From assembly GCA_024653645.1 (NCBI GenBank), contig JANLHK010000010.1, forward strand, positions 1 through 5,935: a DNA stretch of 5,935 nt, given 5' to 3'. Each line of letters opens with the position of its first letter. Position 1 is the first letter of the stretch. The notes under the pieces were generated by a model. It had not been told where the DNA came from. It was given only the letters and a program-made list of their open reading frames with translations, and made no database searches. Both the position numbers and the translations under genes were made by a program. Positions 1 through 5,935 of this stretch are shown here, one piece after another. The DNA is from Candidatus Roizmanbacteria bacterium. Lineage in GTDB: Bacteria > Patescibacteriota > Microgenomatia > UBA1406.

Positions 1-871
1 GAATAGGTTGGGTGCTGCGGTAGTTTCGCTCCAGTGAGAACGTTTGTGCCTCGGGAAAGTCTTCCTTAAATTTTTCCAGATTCGTAAAATCAGCACCACG
101 CCATGAGTAGATGCTTTGCGAAAAATCTCCGACTACCGTAATGTTGCGGGTGCTTTTTCCGATATAGGATGCAATCATGTATTGGGCATGATTCGTATCC
201 TGATATTCATCGATCAATACAAAGGGGTAATTCTGCTGCACTGATGACAATATGGTGGGCTTTTCCTGGAATATGCGGGCAGTTTGTGCCAGCAGATCAT
301 CAAAGTCAAAGGCGTTGAGCTCCTCCAATTTTTTTTCGTAGGCTTGGTAGAGTGCGGCCAGGTGCTCCTGAAAAAAGTCTGAGGCAGCGTCTTTTTGCAT
401 CTGGGGTGTCTCCAGCATGTTTTTGGCGTTTGACACAAAGTTCAGCAGGCTTGCCGGAGATATCCGTAGCGATGACGGTTTTTCTTTAATGAGCTCTTTT
501 GCAAGGCTGTCCTGATCGCCCGTATCAAGAATGGCAAAGTTGCGGTCGCGTTTACCTAACGGGCCGTATTTGCGCAGCAACACCACGCAAAATGAATGAA
601 AGGTACGCGCTGTAATAAGCTGGGGTTCCAGTGAGGGATCAATCTTTTGCCTAATGCGTTCCTTCATTTCTGCCGCGGCCTTGTTGGTAAAGGTTAGCAT
701 TAACAGCTCATGTGGTTTGCTGGTTTTAGAATCCAGCATGTACATAGCCTTGTAGGTTAAGACGCGCGTTTTCCCTGATCCGGCCCCTGCCATGATAATA
801 GAGGGCCCTCGTACATGGGTAACGGCATCCAATTGTTCCTTGTTGAGCTCGGTCGCAAATCGGGATTGCAT
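1..871 (-). CDS. uvrD: UvrD/PcrA-type superfamily 1A DNA helicase, N-terminal part (partial)
   Basis: This is an ATP-dependent 3'-5' DNA helicase of the UvrD/PcrA/Rep family, which unwinds DNA in repair and replication-fork maintenance in the cytoplasm. Only the first 290 residues are present; the left window edge cuts it, and family members are usually about 650-750 residues. In order I read the Q motif (LNKEQ, Q13), Walker A AGAGSGKT (28-35), motif Ia TFTNKAAAEMK (60-70), motif Ib TFHSF (90-94), the FDFDDLL segment (188-194), Walker B LIDEYQDTN (219-227), motif III GDFSQSIYSWRGA (248-260) and the NYRST motif (283-287). Motif III has Phe-Ser where most relatives have two acidic or small residues. 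The ATG at 869-871 is chosen because it sits eight residues before the Q-motif leucine, as usual in the family. No Shine-Dalgarno sequence is visible. The gene is divergent from the isomerase gene across 26 bp. UvrD and PcrA cannot be told apart from this fragment. Confidence 0.95.
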   Translation of the reverse strand, partial: MQSRFATELNKEQLDAVTHVRGPSIIMAGAGSGKTRVLTYKAMYMLDSKTSKPHELLMLTFTNKAAAEMKERIRQKIDPSLEPQLITARTFHSFCVVLLRKYGPLGKRDRNFAILDTGDQDSLAKELIKEKPSSLRISPASLLNFVSNAKNMLETPQMQKDAASDFFQEHLAALYQAYEKKLEELNAFDFDDLLAQTARIFQEKPTILSSVQQNYPFVLIDEYQDTNHAQYMIASYIGKSTRNITVVGDFSQSIYSWRGADFTNLEKFKEDFPEAQTFSLERNYRSTQPI

Positions 872-875
872 GGGC

Positions 876-881
876 TATAAT
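876..881 (+). promoter_or_regulatory. Candidate -10 element for the isomerase gene
   Basis: A perfect TATAAT lies in the 26-bp divergent gap, 16 nt before the isomerase ATG. Transcription would begin near position 888, leaving an untranslated leader of only about 10 nt. The best-spaced -35 hexamer (TCGCAA, 853-858, 17-bp spacer) matches the consensus at only three of six positions, and no TG extension is present. An AAAGG sequence at 885-889, 8 nt before the ATG, could act as a ribosome binding site but would be partly excluded from a transcript starting at 888. Confidence 0.4.
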
Positions 882-908
882 CTTAAAGGCTCACACCATG
901 GAAAACAA
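880..908 (-). promoter_or_regulatory. Weak candidate promoter for the helicase gene
   Basis: On the minus strand there is a TTGTTT hexamer (903-908), a 17-bp spacer and TAAGAT (880-885), which matches the -10 consensus at four of six positions. The start codon lies 8 nt downstream, so a transcript would be leaderless or nearly so. The -35 match is poor (three of six) and lies inside the isomerase coding sequence. Some promoter must serve this gene unless transcription enters from elsewhere, but this assignment is tentative. Confidence 0.2.
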
Positions 909-1560
909 CATAATCGTAGGCAATCTGAAAGCTTTTTTAAATCACGACGAGCTTTCGCACTGGATTAAGACGTTTGTACGGCAGGCTGCGTCATATAATC
1001 TGCAGAATAAAACCGTTATTATCTGTCCTCCCGATTCGCACTTACAGTTGTTTTACGATACGCTAATGCCTACTCATTTGGAAGATAGGGTAGCCATAGG
1101 AGCACAAGACGTGTCAGCCTTAAGTAAAGGAGCGCATACCGGTGAGATTATGGCTCAAACCGTGTCGCAGTGGGCACGATATACTCTGATTGGCCATCAT
1201 GAGCGTCGGGTAGCAGGAGATACGCCCCAGACCATACAGGAGAAGCTTACGCAGGCATTGGCAGGCTCACTGAAGCCGATTGTGTGTTTGGAGCAAGCAG
1301 AGCGCTATGAGGGTAAGGTTTGGGCTTACGCCTATGAGCCAGCAGCAGCCATTGGGACCGGTGCTGCACAGTCTCCCCAGGAGGCGCAAGCGGCACTGTT
1401 GGCTATAAAACAAAGTGATCCCTCGGGATTATGCTTGTATGGCGGCAGTGTTGATGTTGACAATATTCATGCCTACATGGAAGTGGGCTTTAATGGGGTG
1501 TTAATAGGTAAAAAATCAATCGATCCGGTTCATTTTTTGAAACTTATAGAGGCAGTTTGA
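898..1560 (+). CDS. tpiA: Triose-phosphate isomerase, compact form
   Basis: This enzyme interconverts dihydroxyacetone phosphate and glyceraldehyde 3-phosphate in glycolysis and gluconeogenesis, in the cytoplasm. It is 220 residues long, against about 250 for typical bacterial enzymes. The catalytic set is complete: N9 and K11 (NLK in place of the usual NWK), H100 in GHHERR (usually GHSERR) with E102, the general base E147 in YEP, the phosphate-gripping loop 6 AIGTG (151-155), YGGSV (181-185) and VLIGKKS (201-207). GAQDVS and GAHTGEI (68-84) match the family's GAQNVS and GAFTGE segments. C130 to E147 spans 17 residues, whereas the corresponding C126 to E165 in well-studied enzymes spans 39, so the helix between them is largely lost. 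The loop-6 tip reads PAAAIGTGA where PVWAIGTGK is usual. The gene is intact and ends naturally. It lies 13 bp before the glycosyltransferase gene and may be partly cotranscribed with it. I am confident of the family; activity is inferred from the retained residues. Confidence 0.93.
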   Translation: MENNIIVGNLKAFLNHDELSHWIKTFVRQAASYNLQNKTVIICPPDSHLQLFYDTLMPTHLEDRVAIGAQDVSALSKGAHTGEIMAQTVSQWARYTLIGHHERRVAGDTPQTIQEKLTQALAGSLKPIVCLEQAERYEGKVWAYAYEPAAAIGTGAAQSPQEAQAALLAIKQSDPSGLCLYGGSVDVDNIHAYMEVGFNGVLIGKKSIDPVHFLKLIEAV

Positions 1561-1566
1561 TACAAT
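1537..1566 (+). promoter_or_regulatory. Near-consensus extended -10 promoter giving a leaderless glycosyltransferase mRNA
   Basis: TTGAAA (1537-1542, five of six matches to TTGACA), an 18-bp spacer and TACAAT (1561-1566, five of six matches to TATAAT) form a good sigma-70-type promoter. The three bases before the -10 hexamer are TGA, giving the TGn extension, and they are also the stop codon of the isomerase gene. Only 7 nt separate the -10 hexamer from the ATG at 1574, which puts the expected transcription start at or one base before the start codon. The glycan operon therefore probably has its own leaderless transcript. This is read from sequence only. Confidence 0.55.
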
Positions 1567-1573
1567 AGTCCCT

Positions 1574-2452
1574 ATGAAACAGTCCATTGACCTTTCTATA
1601 CTGGTACTTTCCTACAATACCAAGGACCTTACCCTACGGTGTTTAGAAACGATTTATGCTCATCCACCCACGAATGGTAGCTATGAAGTGCTGGTATTGG
1701 ACAATCAATCAACCGACGGCTCAGCTGCTGCCGTTGCGGCAGCGTATCCGCAGGTGCGTTTGTATGCCTCAAAAGTAAACATGGGGTTTGGGAAAGGCAA
1801 TAACTATCTGGCCCGCAAGGCGCATGGAACCGTCCTCTTGCTTTTGAATTCAGACATTGAAGTTATGAAAGGGTCATTGACCCGGTTGTACGAATGCTAT
1901 CAGGTTCATCATAAGGAAGTGGGATTTATGGGCGGTAAGCTGCTCAATCCCGACAAGACCCCCCAACCTTCATGTGGCCCGTTTTATCGGCTGCCCATTG
2001 TCTTCGGAGCGCTGTTTTTACGAGGTGATTATTGGGGTTTGACCCGATGGTCTCCGGACCGGTTTACGATTGTGGATTGGGTATCCGGCGCCTGTATTAT
2101 CACCAGTAAGCAGGCATACAATGCTCTTAAGGGTTTCGACGAGCGCATCTTTATGTATATGGAGGAAATTGATTTACTGTATCGCGCCCGTAAATCAGGG
2201 AGCTTGACCGCAGTCTGCCCTGACGCACAATTCATTCATTACGGATCAGCCTCTTCTCAGGGACGGACGAAACCAATTCTTAATGTCTACAAGGGTTTTA
2301 TCTATTTTTATACCAAACATCATGATGCGGTATCGCTTTTTATTCTGAAGCGTATGCTACAATTAAAAGCATTAGGTGGGTACACACTGGGGTTATTATT
2401 GGGAAATGACTATCTGAAAAAAACTTATGGCAAAGCTCTACGCATGGTTTAA
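1574..2452 (+). CDS. Family 2 glycosyltransferase, WbbL/rhamnosyltransferase-like
   Basis: This is a cytoplasmic, probably membrane-associated GT-A fold enzyme that would transfer a sugar from a nucleotide-sugar donor to a growing surface glycan. Visible motifs are the N-terminal strand SILVLSYN (8-15), the nucleotide-binding VLDNQSTDGS (41-50), NMGFGKGNN (69-77), the metal-binding DXD equivalent LLNSD (90-94), a GGKLLNPD segment (120-127), and the acceptor and catalytic-base region VSGACIITSKQAY followed by GFDERIFMYMEEIDLLYRARKSG (170-209, acidic E197, E198 and D200). PDAQFIHYGSASSQG (217-230) is the usual His-Ser motif near the end. The layout matches WbbL-type rhamnosyltransferases, but the actual sugar and linkage cannot be told. 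At 292 residues it has normal length. No Shine-Dalgarno precedes the ATG, in keeping with the leaderless promoter proposed upstream. Its 3' end overlaps the next gene by 26 bp, suggesting coupled translation. Confidence 0.92.
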   Translation: MKQSIDLSILVLSYNTKDLTLRCLETIYAHPPTNGSYEVLVLDNQSTDGSAAAVAAAYPQVRLYASKVNMGFGKGNNYLARKAHGTVLLLLNSDIEVMKGSLTRLYECYQVHHKEVGFMGGKLLNPDKTPQPSCGPFYRLPIVFGALFLRGDYWGLTRWSPDRFTIVDWVSGACIITSKQAYNALKGFDERIFMYMEEIDLLYRARKSGSLTAVCPDAQFIHYGSASSQGRTKPILNVYKGFIYFYTKHHDAVSLFILKRMLQLKALGGYTLGLLLGNDYLKKTYGKALRMV

Positions 2453-3947
2453 ACCTATTAAGGAAGCAAAACTTCGCTTTATTCATTATGTATTGCTACT
2501 GTATATCTTTTTTATTCCCCTCTGGCCTAAAATTCCCTTCAAAGACGTTGAGTACACCTACATTAATATTCGATACGAAGATTTATTTGTTGCGTTTGTC
2601 CTGTTTTTGTTTTTAATCGAGCTGCTGCGCAAGAAACTAACGCTTACCAACAAGTTCTTGAAGCTTTTTGTTGCGTATTGGGTGGTGGTGTTTGTGTCAT
2701 TTTTGATCGGACATTATGTGTTGAATACCGTTCCGGTATTTAATATTGGACTCTTGCATAGTTTGCGCAGAATCGAATATATGGCGCCTTTTTTTGTATT
2801 CTTTGCTGCTATTGAGAATCCGAAACAATGGGCATTGTTAGTAAAGTCTTCAATGTGGGCCCTATTATTGGTGTGTATTTATGCCATGGGCCAGAAGTTT
2901 ATCGGGTGGCCTGCCTACCTCACGATGAATCCGGTCTTTTCTACCGGCATGCCCCTTAACTTAACCGAAGAATCACGCATTGCCTCAACGTTTGGCGGCC
3001 ATTATGACCTAGCAGCTTTTTTGGTATTGTTGATTCCGGTTACCTTGGGATTTGTTATGGGTGGAAAAAGGCGTTACTTTTTCTTGTTCCTTTTTGCGCT
3101 ATTGGTGTTAGCGTATACCGCCTCACGAACTTCATCCATTGCTTATATCGTGTCAACCATGGCGTTTTTGGTCTATAAGCGTCAATGGAAACTCGGGGTA
3201 CTGGTTCTGGTTATCAGTGTATTAATGATGACCTTCACCAAAGACCTTACGAACCGTTTTATGAAAACCTTCAGTGTGCGCCAGATCTTGGTCAATAACA
3301 AGACGGGGGAACAATATATCTCTCAAACCACCACGACCAAAGATGAGTTGCCCGGAGGAAGCGTGTATGTGCCGCTGACCGGTAAGGGTAACCAAGTATC
3401 TGAAGCAGATAAAAATAGGTTGAAGGATGAACTGAAGTTGAAAAAACAATATGAACAACTGATGGCGACACAGGGAGGAGGGTTAGCGCCAGGACAAGCG
3501 ACCGGTGCGGGGACGATGAAACCTGAGGATTATCAGGCAGTCTCCGGCGTGGTGTATGATATTTCAAGCGCGACTCGTTTGCAGGTCGAATGGCCTCGTG
3601 CCATTAATGCCTTCAAGCGCAATCCCATAACGGGTACCGGACCATCTTCGATTACCGAAGCTACCGACAATGACCTTCTGCGGGCATTGGGTGAAACCGG
3701 ATTTTTGGGTTTCGTCGGACTGTTTGGAACGGCACTGTACTTGCAGTGGATATTGTTCCAGACGGCACGAAAACACAAAGGGTTGATCTCAGCGGTATTT
3801 GGCGGTGTGGTGTTTGGAGCGGGTGGCTTAATGATTAATGCGCTCTACATTGATGTATTTGAAGCTTCGAAAATAGCCTTCTTCGTTTGGGCATTCTGGG
3901 CTATTTTTTACAAGGCAACTACATTTAAAGAAGATTTGAAGTTATGA
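2427..3947 (+). CDS. O-antigen ligase/polymerase-like membrane protein (Wzy/WaaL family)
   Basis: This is a polytopic inner-membrane protein, 506 residues, likely to polymerise lipid-linked glycan units or ligate them to an acceptor on the outer face. I count about 12 hydrophobic segments (roughly 18-35, 52-67, 79-98, 115-129, 136-155, 193-211, 216-231, 233-250, 254-270, 425-445, 452-474, 480-497). Family hallmarks are STFGGHYDLAAFL (187-199), TASRTSS (231-237), and after the large outer loop R384 and RNPITGTGPSS (398-408), then DNDLLRALGETGFLG (414-428), matching the family's HN..L...E.G.G pattern with Asp in place of the usual His. The loop (about 271-420) carries a hydrophilic insert with a charged helical stretch (326-347) and a Gly/Ala-rich linker (349-363). 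The start at 2427 gives a basic N-terminus before the first helix, as expected for an inside location; it overlaps the preceding gene by 26 bp and lacks a Shine-Dalgarno. Polymerase and ligase roles cannot be separated from sequence. Confidence 0.85.
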   Translation: MAKLYAWFKPIKEAKLRFIHYVLLLYIFFIPLWPKIPFKDVEYTYINIRYEDLFVAFVLFLFLIELLRKKLTLTNKFLKLFVAYWVVVFVSFLIGHYVLNTVPVFNIGLLHSLRRIEYMAPFFVFFAAIENPKQWALLVKSSMWALLLVCIYAMGQKFIGWPAYLTMNPVFSTGMPLNLTEESRIASTFGGHYDLAAFLVLLIPVTLGFVMGGKRRYFFLFLFALLVLAYTASRTSSIAYIVSTMAFLVYKRQWKLGVLVLVISVLMMTFTKDLTNRFMKTFSVRQILVNNKTGEQYISQTTTTKDELPGGSVYVPLTGKGNQVSEADKNRLKDELKLKKQYEQLMATQGGGLAPGQATGAGTMKPEDYQAVSGVVYDISSATRLQVEWPRAINAFKRNPITGTGPSSITEATDNDLLRALGETGFLGFVGLFGTALYLQWILFQTARKHKGLISAVFGGVVFGAGGLMINALYIDVFEASKIAFFVWAFWAIFYKATTFKEDLKL

Positions 3948-5380
3948 AAAAAAGATCGCTGTTCCCCATTATCCTGTTTGTACTTGTTTTTGTCGTTGCG
4001 GCTGTTGCCCGATGGCAACACATCAACGCACCCATTGCCGAATGGTTTTCATGGCGACAATCTGATACGGCAGCCGTTGGGAAGCTGTATGCCAAAGATG
4101 GCATCGATCTGTTACGACCCCGCTACTACGATATCTCAAGAATTCAATCAGGAATTGATAATCCTCAGGGACTGCGTATGGTGGAATTTCCTTTGTATAA
4201 CGCTTCATTTGGCTGGCTGTACAGAACGTTTCCACAGATATCGATTGAAATGTGGGCACGATTGGTGACCGCACTGCTGTCATTGGGTGCGCTTACTGCT
4301 CTTTATATTATGCTGCGTGATGAAATGGGTGAGGCGGCAGCATTCTTTGGCGGACTATTTTTTGCCCTGAACCCCTACGTCGTATTCTATTCACGAAGCA
4401 TCTTGCCTGACATGCCCGCAACATCGATCGCGGTTATGGCGGGATTACTGGCTCATTACTATGCCCGAACCAAACATTGGTATTGGCTCGTCGGCACCTG
4501 TCTGTTATTTGCCGTGGCACTTCTGATTAAACCAACCGTGATTTTTTATGCGCTTCTGCTAATGTACTTTATATTCAAGGGTGCGAGTAGCAAGCGCATG
4601 GCTGGAGTATTAATCGTAGTGGTCTTGGGCCTGGCGGCTATTCCGGTGTACTGGTGGCGCCAATATATTTTGCAGTTTCCTGAAGGGATACCTGCCAGCG
4701 ATTGGTTGCTGACGTCAGTGAATACTTCAACGGGTCTGCATTCAGTATTTATGCGACCAGCATTTTTCCGTTGGATACTATTTGAACGCATTAACAACCT
4801 TATTCTGGGTGGCTATTTGACCTTTTTTGCCATTCTGGGGTTGTTCTTGAGCAATAAGAAGGGCTATATACACTGGGTGTTTGCCGGTGTCGCAGCGTCA
4901 TATCTCTTGACCTTTCAGGGCGGCAACGTGCAGCATGACTACTACCAAATTATTATTACTCCTGCCTTGGCAGTACTTATTGGTGCTGGGGTGCATTTTT
5001 TGCTGAACCAGCGGGGATTTGGATTTCGGGCCGTTCGCTACCTGAGTATTGTAGTTTTGTTTGTACTGGGGATTGCATTCTCCTACTATCAGGTAAACCC
5101 GTACTACAATCAGAATTCTGATTTACTGCTTATTGCTGACGTGATGAGATCAATCACCAAAAGCAGTGATCGGATTGTGGTTGATGCCCAGGGCGACTCG
5201 ACGGTATTGTATGTGGCGGAACGATTTGGATACCCTGCCATTTATAACGAGCTTGAAACGATCAGAGCAGAGGGTAAGGCAGAGTATTTTGTAACGACCA
5301 ATAGTGATTACAAACAAAAACTCGACGGAGTATATCCGCTGGTGTTTGAAAACGATAAAGTCCTTATTTTTTCTCTATGA
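3944..5380 (+). CDS. Family 39/ArnT-like membrane glycosyltransferase
   Basis: This is a GT-C fold membrane enzyme (PMT/ArnT superfamily) that would move a sugar from a polyprenyl-phosphate donor onto a glycan, lipid or protein outside the cytoplasmic membrane. After one N-terminal membrane segment (6-22) comes the first outer loop with WRQSDTA (37-43); D41 is the likely catalytic acidic residue of this superfamily. EFPLYN (81-86), NPYVVFYSRSILPDMPAT (143-160) and HDYYQIIITP (331-340) are further conserved spots. About ten more hydrophobic segments follow (from about 106 to 381). The last 95 residues form a soluble tail of alternating strands and helices ending in a short hydrophobic strand. 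The ATG overlaps the stop of the preceding gene as ATGA, and the same overlap joins it to the next gene, so translation is probably coupled. An AAAGAAG sequence (3927-3933) could be a weak ribosome binding site. Length is 478 residues, near normal. Donor and acceptor are unknown. Confidence 0.86.
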   Translation: MKKRSLFPIILFVLVFVVAAVARWQHINAPIAEWFSWRQSDTAAVGKLYAKDGIDLLRPRYYDISRIQSGIDNPQGLRMVEFPLYNASFGWLYRTFPQISIEMWARLVTALLSLGALTALYIMLRDEMGEAAAFFGGLFFALNPYVVFYSRSILPDMPATSIAVMAGLLAHYYARTKHWYWLVGTCLLFAVALLIKPTVIFYALLLMYFIFKGASSKRMAGVLIVVVLGLAAIPVYWWRQYILQFPEGIPASDWLLTSVNTSTGLHSVFMRPAFFRWILFERINNLILGGYLTFFAILGLFLSNKKGYIHWVFAGVAASYLLTFQGGNVQHDYYQIIITPALAVLIGAGVHFLLNQRGFGFRAVRYLSIVVLFVLGIAFSYYQVNPYYNQNSDLLLIADVMRSITKSSDRIVVDAQGDSTVLYVAERFGYPAIYNELETIRAEGKAEYFVTTNSDYKQKLDGVYPLVFENDKVLIFSL

Positions 5381-5935
5381 AGCTTTTGATGGTGACTCCC
5401 TACTTACCGTATCCGCCGGTAAGTGGAGGGCAGACCCGCTCGTATCATCTCATAACCCGACTTGCCAAGAAGCATAAAATTACTCTGTTCTGTTATTACC
5501 GACATGAGGATGAACGGCAGTTTGTGAAGCACCTTGAACCATTTGTCGAAAAGGTGGTATTGGTAAAGCGTCGTCCGGTACTGCACCCTTTTCATATACT
5601 GTTGGGTATTTTTTCTTCCATGCCATTTTTATTGGTCAGTACCTATTTTTCTCGAACGTTAAGCAGAGAGATTCAGCGTGAGTTGGATAGTCAAGAATAC
5701 GATCTTATTCATTGTGAAACGTTTTACGTTACTCCCAATATTCCGTTAACTTCTATCCCCATTATTCTTGCTGAACAGACGGTTGAATACTATGTGTATG
5801 AACATTTTGTACAGCATCTGCCCAGCATATTCCGTGGATTGTTTTGGTTGGAGTTGAAGAAGCTGCTTCATTGGGAAAAAGCCATGTGGCAACGGGCCCA
5901 ACGAATTCTTACGGTGTCCCTTGAGGATAAAAAAG
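5377..5935 (+). CDS. Family 4 glycosyltransferase, N-terminal domain (partial)
   Basis: This is a GT-B fold glycosyltransferase, probably cytoplasmic and acting on the same surface glycan as its neighbours. The right window edge cuts it after 186 residues; full family members are about 350-420, so the donor-binding C-terminal half with its EX7E motif is missing. The start MKLLMVTPYLPYPPVSGGQTRSYHL (1-24) has the glycine-rich acceptor-side loop (GG at 17-18) and R21 typical of the family's first strand and helix. YDLIHCET (108-115) is the next conserved strand, AEQTVEY (132-138) resembles the family's E-x-N/T-x-E-Y region, and RILTVSLEDKK (176-186) matches the usual serine-acidic motif at the end of the N-terminal domain. 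The ATG overlaps the previous stop codon as ATGA and no Shine-Dalgarno is visible. A strong hairpin falls at codons 7-18. The sugar specificity is unknown. Confidence 0.88.
   Translation, partial: MKLLMVTPYLPYPPVSGGQTRSYHLITRLAKKHKITLFCYYRHEDERQFVKHLEPFVEKVVLVKRRPVLHPFHILLGIFSSMPFLLVSTYFSRTLSREIQRELDSQEYDLIHCETFYVTPNIPLTSIPIILAEQTVEYYVYEHFVQHLPSIFRGLFWLELKKLLHWEKAMWQRAQRILTVSLEDKK
5396..5430 (+). repeat. Inverted repeat (hairpin) at the start of the GT4 gene
   Basis: ACTTACCG (5402-5409) and CGGTAAGT (5417-5424) are perfect 8-bp inverted arms around a 7-nt loop. The stem continues outwards in RNA through a U-G wobble, a C-G pair, one C-A mismatch, a C-G pair, a second U-G wobble and a C-G pair, for 13 of 14 positions paired. 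It begins about 20 nt after the ATG. No T tract follows, so it is not a typical intrinsic terminator. It also encodes the conserved GT4 Pro/Gly-rich loop, which may explain part of it. Confidence 0.6.

Noticed and set aside
214..438. Minus-strand open frame of 74 codons
   Set aside because: It lies out of frame inside the helicase gene, whose conserved motifs are read continuously in another frame.
898..1560. Isomerase as a decaying pseudogene
   Set aside because: The frame is intact and all catalytic residues and phosphate-binding loops are present; shortening is confined to one structural segment.
1549..1573. Possible recoding of TGA (as in Gracilibacteria or SR1)
   Set aside because: The isomerase ends naturally at TGA right after its last helix, and other genes also end in TGA at tight overlaps, so TGA is a stop here.
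2029..2235. Minus-strand open frame inside the GT2 gene
   Set aside because: It is antisense to the conserved acceptor-binding and EEID region of the glycosyltransferase, with no start signal or homology of its own.
3648..3662. Small inverted repeat CTTCG/CGAAG
   Set aside because: Five-base arms are expected by chance and lie within the conserved loop of the polymerase gene.
3222..3778. Several minus-strand open frames inside the polymerase gene
   Set aside because: They are Ser-, Arg- and Pro-rich with no recognisable motif, and overlap a continuous conserved membrane protein; they are shadows.
3978..4797. Out-of-frame open frames on both strands within the GT39 gene
   Set aside because: They lack family motifs and initiation signals, while the main frame shows WRQSD, LPD and HDYY motifs without a break.
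5396..5430. Intrinsic terminator
   Set aside because: The hairpin has no following T tract and lies inside a conserved coding sequence.

Overview
The window looks like a piece of a bacterial chromosome, with every gene using the standard code (TGA works as a normal stop, for example at the end of the triose-phosphate isomerase gene). Very tight packing, overlapping starts and stops, almost no Shine-Dalgarno sequences, a shortened isomerase and a cluster of diverged surface-glycan genes would fit a streamlined genome of the Candidate Phyla Radiation (Patescibacteria). That placement is inference; no rRNA or other phylogenetic marker is present.

Layout. On the minus strand, 1-871 is the N-terminal 290 residues of a UvrD/PcrA-type SF1 DNA helicase, cut by the left window edge. 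A 26-bp gap (872-897) separates it from a plus-strand block that runs without a break to the right edge: a compact triose-phosphate isomerase (898-1560), a WbbL-like family 2 glycosyltransferase (1574-2452), an O-antigen ligase/polymerase-like membrane protein (2427-3947), a family 39/ArnT-like membrane glycosyltransferase (3944-5380) and the N-terminal part of a family 4 glycosyltransferase (5377-5935, cut by the right edge). The last four genes overlap one another by 26, 4 and 4 bp, so they probably form one transcription and translation unit.

How they fit together. The GT2 and GT4 enzymes would add sugars to a lipid-linked glycan on the cytoplasmic side. The GT39-like enzyme would transfer a sugar from a polyprenyl-phosphate donor on the outer side, and the Wzy/WaaL-like protein would polymerise the glycan or ligate it to an acceptor. 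Together they resemble part of a cell-surface polysaccharide or glycoprotein locus. The isomerase (central glycolysis) and the helicase (DNA repair) are housekeeping neighbours.

The points most worth a second look are a near-consensus promoter buried in the end of the isomerase gene that would give a leaderless glycosyltransferase mRNA, the isomerase's loss of about 22 residues just before its catalytic glutamate, a long 14-position hairpin at the start of the GT4 gene, and an unusual hydrophilic insert in the polymerase. I see no mobile element, CRISPR array, RNA gene or clearly novel system.
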